Assembly (NCBI GenBank): GCA_029721435.1
Contig: CM056583.1
Coordinates: 84,769,620-84,833,619, forward strand
Source of the DNA: Gymnothorax reevesii
Lineage: Eukaryota > Chordata > Actinopteri > Anguilliformes > Muraenidae
Length of the DNA stretch: 64,000 nt
Direction of reading: 5' to 3'
In this document: positions 11,954-23,500 of the stretch, piece by piece
How positions within the stretch are numbered: position 1 is the stretch's first letter
How the letters are laid out: each line of letters begins with the position of its first letter
The notes under the pieces: model-generated
The model's database searches: none
Seen by the model: only the letters and a program-made list of their open reading frames with translations
What the model was told of the DNA's origin: nothing
Made by a program: the position numbers and the translations under genes

Positions 11954-12855
11954 AAAAAAAAAAAAAAAAAAAACCCCACACAATCCAGTTGGGCAAAAAT
12001 AGGATCAAAAACCAGGGCAGCAATCACAGTAATCGTAGTCGGACAGAAATGGTCTGGTTCACAGGTACAGGAATGTCAAAGAAGCAAAACCAGAATCCAA
12101 TGTGCGTAATCTGACTCGTAACCAGGGCAGCAAACAGATCTCGTAGTCAGGCAGAAAAAAGGTCAAAACTCACTGATGCAACAATAATCCAAAATCACAA
12201 AGGCAAAAATCAAAAAGTCGGCAGTCCAGTCAGAAAGCTAACCACTGAGTAATCAAGGCAAAAAGAACCGTGGCACAAAAAGACTAGGGAAAACCATCTG
12301 ACAGAGACTGGCTGTGAAAAGACACCTAATATACACTTCTGGGGAGATCACATGGTGAGGGACACAGGTGCAAACAGTCAGACTGATTACAGAGGAGCAG
12401 CACATGAGGGAGAACCTGATCACATGGAATTTGGCAGAAGCCAAAACGTGGACAGGGATCACGGGACAAACCTATACAAAGATAAACAGCTCCAGTTACG
12501 GAGTTCCTAACGTGCATAGATATTTAAAGAAGGACAGCGTGATCAGACATGGAGTTTCCACAGAAAATGCAGCAGAGGTAATCAGGGAGAGACAAGAGGC
12601 GGAGACTAGAACAGGGCGAGTGCTGAGAGCTTGTTAATCAATTAGTAAGTGAAACTAAACAAATCCTTAGTGATTGTTAGTAAGTTAGTATTATATACAA
12701 GGTTAGTCATTGTTAGTAGCTTCTAGAGAAAATAACAATCTGTTAGTACTGTTAGTAAGATAGAAAAGGAAAGTGAAGTAAGCAAACGTGATTGGAAGGA
12801 AGACTGAAATCCAGAATCCAATAAATCACCCGAAGAGTAACACGCAGGACCGGGG
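11954..12855 (-). mobile_element. Degenerate LTR-like region
   Basis: After a 20-base A-run (11954-11973), the stretch is rich in 'caaaaatcaaa' and 'aaccagggcagca' phrases. These are typical of reversed fish gypsy LTR ends, where the transcript leader and tail lie. An internal direct repeat (AACCAGGGCAGCA near 12011 and 12120) and later GTTAGTAA repeats (12640-12760) are visible. Exact LTR ends, a target duplication and a second copy are not seen. It faces away from the plus-strand gypsy fragment next to it and is probably a separate insertion. Confidence 0.35.
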
Positions 12856-12917
12856 CTGTGTGCTGTGTGGGGCTGTGTGCAACTTCATGACTGGGGGCTG
12901 AGCAGGCACAGTAGCTC

Positions 12918-13345
12918 CAACTCCCCCTTTATCATCTCCAGGCTTCAATTACCATCGCAGCTTTGGATGGCAAACCTGTGGGAAGGGGTTGCATCCTCCA
13001 TAAAATGGCTCCAATCTCCCTTTCAATTGGGAAAATTCACATGGAGCAAACTCCCTTCCTCATTTTAACTGACTCCAGACAACTCCTCATCCTCGGTCCA
13101 ACCTGTCTCTGTTCATATAATCCCACCATCTTTTAGCTGAAGAGGAAGATCAACTTCCAAACACATAATTGTTTGCAGCACTGCAATGCCCTTACGTGTG
13201 CCACCTCTACTGTCGAGAGCCCAGATACTACCTCCATCCTCAACGTCCCAGAGGAGTATCACCATATGAGGTCCATCTTCAGGACTAAGGCCACTCACCT
13301 CCTAAGCAGGGTCATAATTATATGGCTGTGGTCTGTCATATTCAT
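12918..13345 (+). pseudogene. Gypsy pol fragment: retropepsin C-terminus and pre-RT linker
   Basis: A single plus frame, broken by one TAG at about 13134, contains 'ALDGKPVGRG', 'PISLSIGKIHMEQTPFLIL' and 'ILGPT', the order seen in the C-terminal half of gypsy retropepsin. It then has 'VPEEYHHMRSIF', which matches the conserved linker before gypsy reverse transcriptase. The active-site DTG lies upstream and is absent. No RT follows directly. It lies 1.3 kb outside the LTR of the larger gypsy relic downstream, so it is likely an independent insertion or a rearranged piece. Non-functional. Confidence 0.7.
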
Positions 13346-14699
13346 GCGAAATATACATGTACAGGGTTCTGCCGATGCTGGTTGGCCCCGACAAGCACTC
13401 TGAATCCCCAAACCACCACTTAGCTATTTTTTTCAAAGATCAGTTCAAATGAGCACATCCAATGTTCAATAGAAATAAAACATAAATGACCCTAAATGCT
13501 CCCCTCTTCTGTTATTGTCAGACTGGCGAACTTTCATTTTCGACCCGTGCCCTGGCACTGGCATAGCCAATTAGCGGGAATCGTCTGCGCTGTTCTTCTT
13601 TGATATTGAAAAACCAGCACAGTGGTGGAACCAGAACGGAGAACTTGGGGACGCAGACACGTCCCTTTATGACAGCAATTAGTCCTGGCTAGTTCTGAAT
13701 TATTTTCCTTTATTGACGCGTTTTCCAATTATCAAAATAATCCATTGGGAATTGAAGACAGCTTCACTCCATATGAGATCTAACAGCGATGTAATAAAGG
13801 GCTAAATTCAGTACAGAAACATTATTTACTTAATAATAGGCCGATGCTTCATGAAAGCATAAAAATAATACCCAACCAACGGTAAAATTAACCATTGTTA
13901 GCTAACCTATATACGTCATCTGGCTCAATACAGAAACTCAGCCATGAGCCTCTCATGATCTACTTATTAGCTAGCTAGCTAGCTAGCTGAATTGGTTTAT
14001 AATTGCTGTGACTGGCATATGTTAGACAATAAATGATTATAAGATCAAACCTGGCACTACATACCTTAAGTGTTATTTACTTAAGACGTAAAGTTATTTG
14101 AATAGTAGGACTATTATGATTTGAGTAGTGGGACTGGTTGATAGTAGGACTTAGTGTGTGCATAGACTGTTTGCATGTACAGTTTTGGAATATAACATTT
14201 GTTGTAAAGGGAAAACAGATACTTTACTAAAATGATCAAGCTAACCGCCAGCACTTATCTATCCAACAGAAAACGAGTCACTCTTAATCCCTGTCATCTC
14301 CCTTAGTGTTCGCTAGCTGGTCAAAGTGAACCCCAGATTTACTTTCGCTTTGGCACTGGTTTTTTCCTCTTAGCATTTTGCCCCACTATATTAACTTTCC
14401 ACGTAGTGAACATAATTTTTGCAGCTTCCTCTTGGAAACTTGGGTTGCATATGTGCTCTTATTGGCTGGGCACTACACACCCACTGCACAAAGGCTGACT
14501 CATAGAAATGTCCCATGCGAAGTAAAATGACAAAATGCAGGGAATCGGCAGGGTTTCTGGAGATACTGACACTCCCATACAGTTCTAGAGGGTCATAAGG
14601 GATGAAGAGCGGAATCATTTTTGTTTGAGGTGATACTCTTTTTTTTTTTTTTTGTAAAGTCCTACTCAGTGCACCTTTAAGTTCCTGACCTTTTCTTTG
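13346..14699. other. Unassigned; possible old DNA-transposon end near 14690
   Basis: No gene is seen. The right end (about 14660-14692) reads GTGCACCTTTAA after a T-run, a wording often seen at the termini of short fish DNA elements, but no left end was found. A similar AGCACCTTTAA occurs near 34042. Confidence 0.25.
13968..13988. repeat. (GCTA)n microsatellite
   Basis: About five perfect copies of the tetramer TAGC/GCTA in tandem. Confidence 0.9.
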
Positions 14700-14935
14700 C
14701 CAGATTGCTTTGTTCTCTCTTGTTCTCGGTGTTAACTTCTTTCTTTGTCTCGAGTAGCATTTTATTAGGGAATCCCTCTCCTGTTTGTGGTCCGAGGACT
14801 GTGATTTTGCCTGGACATCCCTGCACCACAGTTCAAAGGTGTTTGTTTGCCTGCAAGTGCTGGTTATTTAGCTGGCCATCCCAGTTTCTGACCTTGGACT
14901 AGCCTATGCAACCACGCTTTGCCTACCACGACTAA
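14700..14935 (+). repeat. 5' LTR remnant of the gypsy element
   Basis: It aligns by eye with the 3' LTR over about 230 bp, sharing TTTGTCTC.AGTAG, CAGTTCAA.GGTGT and GCCATCCCAGTTTCTG. The downstream third of the LTR and the primer binding site are missing. Confidence 0.75.
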
Positions 14936-14965
14936 ACACATCCGTATGTCAAACTCTTTTTGGAG

Positions 14966-15520
14966 ATGGAACTGTATCAACTTCAGCCATCTGTTGGGCC
15001 CATCTCAAGTCAGTTAGCCACCATCTTCGAGATCTCACGGGACTCTACCACCTCTGCCAGCTCATTCCTTATACAAACTTAAGCCCAGTCTGCCAGACCA
15101 CAAGAATTCTGTCTTCCTCAGTTGGAGCAGTATGATGGCAAACCATCTGCCTGCAGTGGCTTTTTGTTGCAGGGTTCCATTGTACTTAAGCTTTAGCCAT
15201 CCTCCTTCTCCACTTGGTTGTCCAGGGTTGTGTTTGCTGTCACACGCCTCACTAGCAGTGCCCTTGATTGGGCTGCTGCATGCTGGAATCTTGCAGAGCA
15301 TGCCTTACCTGCCTTTGTTGATGAAATGAAGATGGTCTTCAACTGCGCCTGCTTCACACATGCTGCTGCAGATGGCCTTCTTTGACAACTCCATTGAATT
15401 CCTCACACTGGCTTCTTCCTCACATTGAGATGCCCAAGCCTCCTATGACAGCTTCCTGTATGGTTTGGCTGACTGGATTCAGAAAGAACTTACAACCTGC
15501 CCCCTAACCTCGATGAACTA
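14966..15520 (+). pseudogene. gag pseudogene of the gypsy element
   Basis: The frame begins near ATG 14966 (MELYQLQPS). It keeps 'LPQLEQYDGKPSACSGFLLQ', 'RLTSSALDWAAACW' and 'FVDEMKMVFN', the conserved core of the gag (capsid-like) protein of fish gypsy elements, then 'GLADWIQKEL' further on. Gag forms the particle that packages element RNA. Several stops and frame changes (for example near 15190 and 15380) break it, and the C-terminal zinc knuckle is absent. The next recognisable domain, RT, follows almost directly, so the gag end and protease were deleted. Confidence 0.75.
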
Positions 15521-16469
15521 AGTTTCGATGCCCTCAAAACGTCCGCCCTCAGGAGCAGCGGGTGGTTTAGCAAGCCTGTCTCTGGCTTTTTCTTTTCCAA
15601 CTTCCAAGGGTACCACCACTTAACTAAATTGGACTTGCGCAACAGCTACCACTTAGTCCTCATTCAGAAGGTAGATGAAACACATCATTCAATACCCCTT
15701 CCTGTCACTGCAAGTACTTGGTGATGCCATTAAGGCCCATTAACTCCCCTGCTGTGTTTCAGAACCTGATCAACAATATTTTCCGTGAAATGATCTCTGG
15801 CTTTGTGTATGTTCACCTAGATGACATTCTGGTGTCTCCTGCTCCCCGGAGGAGTATACATAGCATGTTTGCCAAGTTATCTGATAAATAATAGAAGACC
15901 AGTGCTTTCTGAGACTATAAAAGTGAGAATTCATTCAAACATCAGTGCAATTCTAAGGCTTTACCTTTCCCCGCAGAGAAATTACCGTGAATTGGCAGAA
16001 AGTACAGGCTGGCCTGATTTGTTGATTCACAGGGACTGTAAAAAGCTGCCGAGATTCCAGGGCTTCACCTACTTTAACAGGCACTTCACTGGAGGTTACC
16101 CCACAGTAGCCATCCCTCTCACTACCCTTACCTCATTCAAGATTCCTTTCTGCTGGACCTCGGAAACTGCTTCCACCTTTTGCCAACTGAAGGAAAGATT
16201 TGCCAGCCTCCAATCCTGGCTCTGCCTGACCCTGGCCTCAGTGCATTGTTGAGGTGGATGTTTCTGACGTCAGCGCTGGGGCTGTCCTCTCCTGATGTTA
16301 AGCTGAAGGCAAGATACACCCCTGTGCCTTCTTCTCTGGGCGGTTGTGTCCTGTGGAGAAGAATTGTAGCATTGGGCGCAGTGACCTTCTAGCCCACAAG
16401 CTAGAGTAAGAGGAATAGAGGCACTGCCTTGAGGGGGCCAGCTTCCCCTTCCTCATTTGGACAGGCTAA

Positions 16470-17959
16470 AGGCCCATTCACACCAAGCAAGAATTTTCGT
16501 GCGCATGATTCGCGCGGATATTTTTAGAAGCTGATTCCATAGATTCTAACGTAAGCTAGCTCGCTTCGGCAGAATTTCCCTGTGAGAGAAAAAACATCCG
16601 CATGGATTTAAGCTTATGCGAAAATCCGCCTGCAAAATTTTACTTCTAGCCGATGAAATTATTTGTTTTTATTTGAATCTCAAACTGCAAAGCCATATGA
16701 ACTAGCCTACATACGAACTCCTCAAACTGCGACAAAGTAGTGCGACTCATCAATATTGCTCTCCAGGGGGCTGTTTCAATAAACACGACAGACCATCTGA
16801 CCCAGCGACGGTCCTTCTCTAATTGGATCGGCGGTCCGTCATTTTCTGAGTGTTTCAATTAACAGTCCATTGTCCTCTGACCCGGTCGGACTGTCTGACT
16901 TTCTTGGACCACTCTAGCGTTGCCCTAAAACCCGGTTTTTAAAAATATATGACGTTTTGCTTGAACTTGTCTGAAGGTAAAGACAGCCCAAAATATTTCG
17001 AAAGCGGAAAGACAGTATAATTAATGCATGTGAAACTGATATACATCCAGAGACGGGGCTCTGTTAAATCCATGAATTCATTTTTCTAATAACCACACAT
17101 ACATGAATATTTCATTTCAAAATCATCGGAGGCATATTCCTCAGTTGAGACAAAAAGCAGTTTGTTTATACAGGATGTGTGAGCACCAATGGGATATTAC
17201 CTTAAGAGCGGTCTTGGTATGGTTATCAGAGGTTGCTATAAATCAGCATATTCGTGGTGCTTACGTGAGACCGAGAGTAGACTCTGTCTACCACCCGTCT
17301 TTGACTTAACTGAAGTCTGTATAATGAGCGGTCATCACGAAATGGATGCTTTAATGTCTTCTGTATGATGTTCAGCTTCGTAATGTTGCAACTTCACAGC
17401 TACTCGTAGCTTATGGTACAGAATGCGGCTGCTTTTGATTAGCTAGATGACTTGTATTCAGTTAAGAAAAACATTTAACGTGACATCTTATAGCTATGTG
17501 CACAGTTAGTTCACTATTTTATAGTAGTTAGAGATATAGCTAATCATAGTTGTTTTTTTCTTTCTTGCGATTAATGTTTTAATATCTTGAATATTTATGC
17601 ACTAAATCACAAAGCTGTGCATCAATGAGGTGTAAATTATGATGCAGCTTCGTCTAGGTTGGACAAGTTGAGTTAATTGAAACAGCCCCAGGTCCGGACA
17701 TCAATAAGGAAAACATTTGTTGAGGCTACATCAGTGCAAATGTAGACCGTGAGGCTAACGTTATCGTTCAGATACATACAATGTCATCGTCGCTGCTGCT
17801 GCTATCATGGTTCATTTTGGTTCACTTAAGAATTGGAACACAAGTACGCGAAATTTCGCACCAAATTCGGTGTGAATGGTTTAAAGCGGAATTTTCATGC
17901 TGCGAATATTCCGCAAATCCGACCCGCTTTTTCCGATCCGCTCCGGTGTAAATGGGCCT
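16470..17959. mobile_element. PIF/Harbinger-like non-autonomous element in gypsy RNase H
   Basis: The terminal inverted repeats are AGGCCCATTCACACC at the left and GGTGTAAATGGGCCT at the right, and a flanking 3 bp TAA duplication lies at 16467-16469 and 17960-17962. A 3 bp TWA duplication is the signature of PIF/Harbinger transposases. The gypsy reading resumes on the far side, which confirms the insertion. No transposase frame is recognised. An inner element (16767-17689) makes up much of its length. Confidence 0.75.
16767..17689. mobile_element. Terminal-inverted-repeat element nested within the Harbinger-like insertion
   Basis: GGGGCTGTTTCAAT at 16767 is mirrored by ATTGAAACAGCCCC at 17676-17689. 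No coding frame is recognised in the 923 bp. A clear target duplication was not found (flanks CAG and AGG), so it could alternatively be an inner repeat pair of the host element rather than a separate insertion. Confidence 0.5.
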
Positions 17960-18149
17960 TAATAGAGCCTCAAGTACTTCAGTTCAGCTGACATTAAATC
18001 TCGGGCAGACCCAGTGGTCCCTTTTCTTCGCCTACTTAAATCTCACCCTTTCCTACCACTAAGGTCCAAAAACCTGTCGTCTGATGCCTTGTCTCATCTG
18101 CACACCGTCTTCTCCAAATAAGATCCTAAAACAGTGGTTCTTGACAAAT

Positions 18150-18950
18150 GCTTTCTTTCATCACTAAGTTGGAGGTGGGCCACATTGTGGAGTGGACCCT
18201 CCAGTCCAGCTCCATCCCCCAGAAGTGTGCAGTGAACTGCTTCTTTCTCCCAGAAATGTGAGAGAGCTAACGACCTCACCTCCGTCCATAACTTCCTCCT
18301 GGGATGCTGTCCTGGAGTATTCCAAACCCTGTCCCTCATCTGTTAACAGTTCTGGTGGCCAACCATTCAACAGAATACCCAGGCTTGTGTCATTACCCGC
18401 AATACCTGCGCCCGTACAATGTCCATTAACCAGCCCCCCAGTGGCTTTGAAGTTCCCCATCAACTATGGGCACACATCCTCATGGATTTTGTCACTGGGC
18501 TGCTGGAGTTTGATAGGTTCACAATAGTCCTGACTATCGTGATGTGTTTTCACAGTCAGTCCTCTATATTCCTCAGACAAAGCTGACCACGGCATGGGGG
18601 AACTCCTTCTTCAGCATGTGGTGAACCTTCATAGCATCCCCAAGGAGGTTGTTTCTGAACATTAGCCAGAATTTTCAGGCCAGTTTTAGAGGGCCGTCTG
18701 TGCCTCCATCCTGAGACTAATGGCTAAAAGTGGAGAGTTTGAATCAGGAACTAGATGAGACTCTCCACTGCCTTTACGAAGGATCCTCTTATAAGCGTTT
18801 TTGTCCACTGCCTTAGGTGGAGCTCGCTTATAATTCCCTCTCAGTGGCAGGTCTTGAAATGTCTCCCCTCTAGTACTGACTTGGCTATCAATCCGTCCTA
18901 TTTCAGGCCAAAGAGAGGGAAGTGGCGGTCTCTGCAACTCAATCGTTGAT
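18150..18950 (+). pseudogene. Integrase pseudogene of the gypsy element
   Basis: 'FWWPTIQQNTQACV' is spread over two frames, then 'CARTMSINQPPSGF' and 'LMDFVTGLLEFDRFTIVLTIV' (about 18400-18540) match the zinc-binding region and the start of the DDE core, including the first catalytic Asp in 'MDFVTGL'. Later pieces ('HGGTPSSACGEPS' and around 18750-18940) follow the integrase order, but the second Asp and the Glu are not intact in one frame. The enzyme would have inserted the cDNA copy. Broken by many stops and shifts. Confidence 0.75.
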
Positions 18951-19071
18951 CTGTCGTGACCGCCTGGGTTAGGTAAGAACTTGTGCCCTCAAGCTGAAAC
19001 ACATCTCAACCTTCCAAAGCCAGAGCAACTGTGGATGCCTCCCACCCACCCATAACTGAGTAGGACACTAA

Positions 19072-19246
19072 GGGCCTGATTTACTAAAACCTTTAGCACA
19101 TGCAAAATTTTTTCGCCCGCGCAAAAGCAATAACATTGCCCATGATTGGCTAGGATACCTACCTTGCGCTAATCAGAGGCAAGGTTTCTGGTTTTCCACT
19201 GGAAAAAAGATTTTGCATGTGCTAAAGGTCTTAGTAAATCAGGCCC
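19072..19246. mobile_element. 175 bp palindromic MITE in the gypsy 3' region
   Basis: GGGCCTGATTTACTAA and its complement TTAGTAAATCAGGCCC bound the element. The inverted match continues inward through CCTTTAGCACATGCAAAAT, about 38 bp per arm. The flanks are TAA and TAG, possibly a mutated 3 bp duplication of the PIF/Harbinger type. Confidence 0.75.
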
Positions 19247-19429
19247 TAGGTGTGGCTGGCAAGATATCTCTCAAGGCTCAGGCAAAAAAACTTGCCCCCT
19301 GACTCACCATCCTCCCCATTTCCCAGGTCTTATCACCTTTGGCATTCAGACTTATCCTCCCCCCTCCCCTTTGCTGTATCCAGCCGGTATTAAACCTGCC
19401 TGTTGTTCCCCCCACTGCCCTCCTCCTAG

Positions 19430-19605
19430 CTCCCCGACTTCCCCCGGCTAATAGCCCCGCTTACACAGTGCACTGCATCCTGGATGTTCTGTGCAGGGGA
19501 TGTGGCCACCAGTTCCTGGTAGAATTTGTGGAATAAGGGCCACAAGACTTTTCCTGGGAGCTTGAGCGGAATATCTCAGACCCTTCCTAGGTCAGTACTT
19601 TCCGG
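19430..19605 (+). pseudogene. Chromodomain fragment at the end of gypsy pol
   Basis: 'SPAYTVHCILDVLCRGCGHQFLVEFVE' followed by 'PQDFSWELERNISDPS' matches the C-terminal chromodomain that chromoviral integrases use to target chromatin. The aromatic and acidic positions ('YTV', 'FLVEF', 'W') are largely kept. One stop (TAA after FVE) and a shift break it. It sits just before the polypurine tract and 3' LTR, as expected. Confidence 0.75.
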
Positions 19606-19649
19606 TGCCAGCATCTGGGGTGGGCCACAGGTGGAGTCCTTTGGGGGAG

Positions 19650-20010
19650 TGATCCTGTTACATTTTGAGCTCTCTCCCTTTCTCAGTGTAAACCTCTCTT
19701 TGTCTCAAGTAGTAATTTATAAAGGAATCACCCCCCTTGTTAGCTGTTCTGGACTTCTGGATACCTTTGCACCTCAGTTCAAGGGTGTTCGTGTGTCTGC
19801 GGGTTCTGATTATGCCATCCCAGTTTCTGTCCTCGGACCAGCCTCTGCCACCTCGCCTTGCCTACCCCTCCTGCACCCAGACTGCCCCAGCCTAAGTCTT
19901 GACCATCTCCTGATCCTGCTTCTTTTAAAGTCACTTTGGAAATCAAGACAGCTAATTTGGCTCTCTGTTGCACATTTGCATCTGACACTTGTTCTGATTA
20001 TTTGTGACAC
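19650..20010 (+). repeat. 3' LTR of the gypsy element
   Basis: It starts TGATCCTG directly after the polypurine tract and ends around TTTGTGACAC. The first ~250 bp match the 5' LTR remnant. The right boundary is approximate. Confidence 0.7.
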
Positions 20011-20127
20011 AAATATTACAAACCCTGAAATACATACAGAGTACATAATTTGAGGCTGCTGTTGTAATTATTATTCGATTATTTTTTTAAATAAATAGCA
20101 ATAAATCTAAATTGCAAGAATTATGCA

Positions 20128-20583
20128 TAATCCCAACTCAGAAAAAGTTGGGACAGTATGAAAAGTGCTCATAGGTAAATCAGCAGATTAACCTTGACCT
20201 CTATTTCATGACAGACAGTACTGGGAAGATAAGACAGTTAATGTATGTTCTGGTTCATTTCATTTTATTTGTAAATACACATTCATTCCTGCTATTTAGA
20301 TGTGCAAGTTATTCAAAATAATATTGGGACTGGGAAATTTAGGACCAGTAATGCGGTAAGAAATTTGAGTAATGATGTAAATTGAAACAGCTGATGTCAG
20401 CAGGTGATTGCAATCATGATTTCGTACAAAAGCAGTCGAAAAAGCCAAGTTCTTCAGGGGAAGAGATGGGCTGAGCATTGCCAGTTTGCTGACAATTACA
20501 AGAGCAAATCTTTGAAAGGTTGAAAGCAATGTTCCTGAATGAAAGATAGGTAGGCCTTTAGATATCGCCCATTGCCTAGACCT
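20128..20583 (+). mobile_element. 5' part of a Tc1/mariner-superfamily element
   Basis: AATCCCAACTCAGAAAAAGTTGGGACAG-type wording at 20130-20156 (with an internal CCCAACT...AGTTGGG hairpin), then TTTCATGACAGACAGTA, TTGAAACAGCTGATGTCAGCAGGTGATTG and CAGTTTGCTGACAA, follow the layout of a widespread fish element whose ends read GTCCCAACTTTTTC. The last ~100 bp correspond to the first residues of its helix-turn-helix transposase. The rest is missing. Confidence 0.6.
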
Positions 20584-23500
20584 GTATTTAAAAAAAAAAA
20601 ATAAAAACCTCAAACACAATGACTGCTACGGGTGACTTACTGGCAACCTAAAAACAGGAGGAACAAATTAAAATGGTTGAATAAGTTCAATCTCTGATCT
20701 ATGTGCTAATACCTTTGAAGTACACATTTGTGTATTTGCCCTGTGCTCCAGTATCTTTGTTGGGGACCAAACAGCTGTGCAGCACGTGAATGCGAGAACA
20801 AGGCCAAGCCCCCAGGGATGGCTGCACGATCTCTGTCGAAATGGTTGCCATGGCGACGGAACCGAGAAAGCACTGAAGGAATTAGCCGTTAAAAGGAGCT
20901 GCACACTATCCGACAGCAAACAAGCCCCGCACACCCATCCGCGTACACTAAACAGCCATCTAATACACATGCAGTTGACAGAGGCATAAGTTATATGTAA
21001 AAATTGTAATTAAATAATCACTAATACTGGCAGATACCGTGAAGATTAAACTCGTCAACTGGTACATTTATCAAGTCTCAGTATAATCCAGAGCGCTGGC
21101 ATTTTCCAAAGCAGTAGAAATGATTCTCTGGACTATGTAATTCACCATGCTTCATGCAAGTTATTCAGTGATTATCAACATCAACAGCCCAGGTCCTATA
21201 AATTGTGCATACAAATCTATGCCACTGGGCAAATAAAAGCAATTACTAGCCTTGAATATGCCACAAGAGTCAAGCAGATAAAAGAATGATGGCAGGTTTG
21301 AATACTCAGAACCACGATTTTATACAACTGTTTGATGAGTGGTAGCATAAGCGTAAAAGTGGGCATTAACTGAAACGCACTTAAATGTACAAAAATATAC
21401 ACATCCCATGATGCCCAGAATTAGCATTCCACACAAGGAAAAGTATGTCGTCTTGAGACACAATGCCCAGTGCAGACAGAGCGAGGAAGAGGGACAAGCC
21501 CGGGCATATCAATAATTCATGTAATAAATCAGTATGTCCTACAACTTTTGTCATAGTGTGATCTGATAAGGTCCTCTGTCATGTGACCAGGGCAGTGATC
21601 ATCTGGATGAATAACCATGCAGCGATGCTGCGAACTGCCCTTTGACCTGTGCAATCCCCTGACACTAATTTGCAGAGAGAAAAGGCGTACATGATAAGGG
21701 TGGCATTACTTTAGTCCCCAGAACAGCTGCGCTCTCACATTAGTTTTGCAATTGCAGAGATAGATGGCAAGCTCCGCTACCTTCAGGGATAAGTGACTGG
21801 GTTTGTAATTTATTGCAGGGCGAATTGAGAATATAAATTTAGCACCTTCACAGCACCGTTCTCTGCGTTATATTTACAGTGTGTATGTGTCTGAAACTCT
21901 ATTTAATAGACTAACAACTCAACTAAAATTAAAAGTACTCTCATAAGAGTCAATTTTACACAGAATGTATTGTTGTGTTTGTATGTATTCTTTCATTTGT
22001 GTATGATGTGCAGCTTCTATTTGCTATGCAGTCTAATGAATTGGAAGTAATAAATAAACAACGAAATAAAACTTTCTGCTTTGTTTTCATCCCTATTACC
22101 AGCGTTTCGTCTCGACAAACAACATTAATTTCTGACTTCTTTCCACCCTCAGTCGGAATATCATAACATTGTGCCACGTAATTCTGTGTTGAATCCAATT
22201 TGTCTCATAATTGTCCCATTAAAATGAACGATCATTTTAATTGAATATTACTGAGGTGAATAGCAATTTGAAATTTTTCATAAGTAATACTAAAAAGTAA
22301 AATGGGATGGACAAATATAATTCCCAGCAGTTATCATGTAAAATTATTGATATCATAAATCACAGTTCTCACAATTCCATTTCATATTCTTGTCAGGTTT
22401 TAATCCCCGTCCCTGCACTCTCCTTCTCAAATTTTATGTTTGTACCAAACTCATTCATCTTTTAACACATTTGATGGATTTCACAACACACATTAAACTT
22501 GTTGTGAACCACCAGTGGTGGCTATCTGCTGAATTACGGCATACAACCCCTGAGAGCTAAAACCCTCGGAACTTTGCTTATGCCATGATGAATAAGTAAT
22601 TGCATTATCGATTTTCATTTCAGTGGAAGCCGCATTATTCATCATGGTTTTCTGGAACTAATTTCATGCATATTACAGCTTTATTTTAGGCCGTACTCTT
22701 TCACCAGTGCTTCAGAGTAGAACCATTTTAAAATATTTAATGCAGTCGAACATCAAAGGTAAAAATTCTTTTGGAATAGTTTCGGTGCAGAATTTCTCAT
22801 CAGTTTAAAAGCAATTCTGCATTCTAATTTGACTCACGTTGTATTACTTATCTATCAAGACCAATCTAGTTCTCAGAATACATACTTTTTTCTTGCTTTT
22901 ATTTTTGTAAAAGGTAGAGCATTATGTCTCAGTGCCGACCAATAAACTGTATTTTATCTCAGACACGTAGCCATGAGTTGCATAAAATATATCTTTAAAC
23001 TGCTTCTAGCTCAATGTAGTGAGAAAAATTCAGCTGCAGCTGCGAGAGAACCATGCTAATTACATTACAATCCAACTCCAATGTCTCAGCATATCAGTGA
23101 AAGAAATGGCACCCCTGATATTCTCTTTTTATAAATAATGATTGTGGTCTATGCTGGTAATAGGCAAAGACAGCGATCGTGAAATGTTTTTCAGTTGGAA
23201 AACAGAAAAACTCCCTTAAATGGCTGTCAACCTCTGAATTATATAACCACAGAGTAATACAAATTTTATAGAGAATTTAGATCAAGATTATTCAAGAAAG
23301 AAAAAATTGAGTAGTTTTGGAAAATTCATGCATATTTTACATACTTGTTGAGGTCACTTGATTTTTTTTCTTTTTTTTTTCCACACCAAGTAAATGAGTT
23401 CAACCATTGTAATTGAAACATAAGACAAGGCTGAATGAAGTGTGTGCATCCCTTATGAGCAGGTTTGGAGACAGTCAGTCCATAGATCCATATAGAGAGC

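Larger units (their letters stand above)
15530..18150 (+). pseudogene. Reverse transcriptase/RNase H pseudogene of the gypsy element
   Basis: 'LTKLDLRNSYHLV' (about 15630) and 'FVYVHLDDILVS' (about 15800-15833) are the RT palm motifs, the latter holding the catalytic Asp pair. 'LPRFQGFTYFNRHFTGGY' (16050-16105) and 'PFCWTSET' lead into RNase H, which is seen as 'VEVDVSDVSAGAVLS' (16247-16291). The frame is then interrupted at 16470 by a DNA transposon. After it, 'TQWSLFFAYLNLTLSYH' and 'SKNLSSDALSHL' (about 18005-18110) continue the end of RNase H and the connection. Several stops and frameshifts make it inactive. Confidence 0.82.
14700..20010 (+). mobile_element. Decayed gypsy-type LTR retrotransposon with nested insertions
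   Basis: Two related direct repeats (14700-14935 and 19650-20010) flank pieces of gag, reverse transcriptase, RNase H, integrase and chromodomain, all on the plus strand and in the canonical Ty3/gypsy order. A G-rich polypurine tract (TTTGGGGGAG, 19640-19649) lies directly before the 3' LTR start TGATCC, as required for plus-strand priming. The protease and much of the gag-pol junction are deleted. All frames carry stops and shifts. The pol gene is cut by a 1490 bp PIF/Harbinger-like insertion and by a 175 bp MITE. The chromodomain places it among vertebrate chromoviral gypsy elements. Confidence 0.88.

Noticed and set aside
12640..12760. GTTAGTAA repeats as a satellite
   Set aside because: Spacing is irregular and similar words occur in the ~1 kb LTRs, so they probably belong to LTR-like DNA.
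14660..14692. Terminus-like GTGCACCTTTAA (and AGCACCTTTAA near 34042) as ends of a piggyBac-like element
   Set aside because: TTAA suggests piggyBac, but no partner end or transposase was found for either, so no element could be delimited.
15821..16252. 143-codon open frame as a host gene
   Set aside because: Its second half reads as gypsy RT/RNase H linker ('LPRFQGFTYFNRHFTGGY'). It is part of the decayed pol gene.
19526..20053. 175-codon plus-strand open frame
   Set aside because: It runs from the gypsy chromodomain through the polypurine tract and the 3' LTR. The frame is open by chance and has no domain resemblance.
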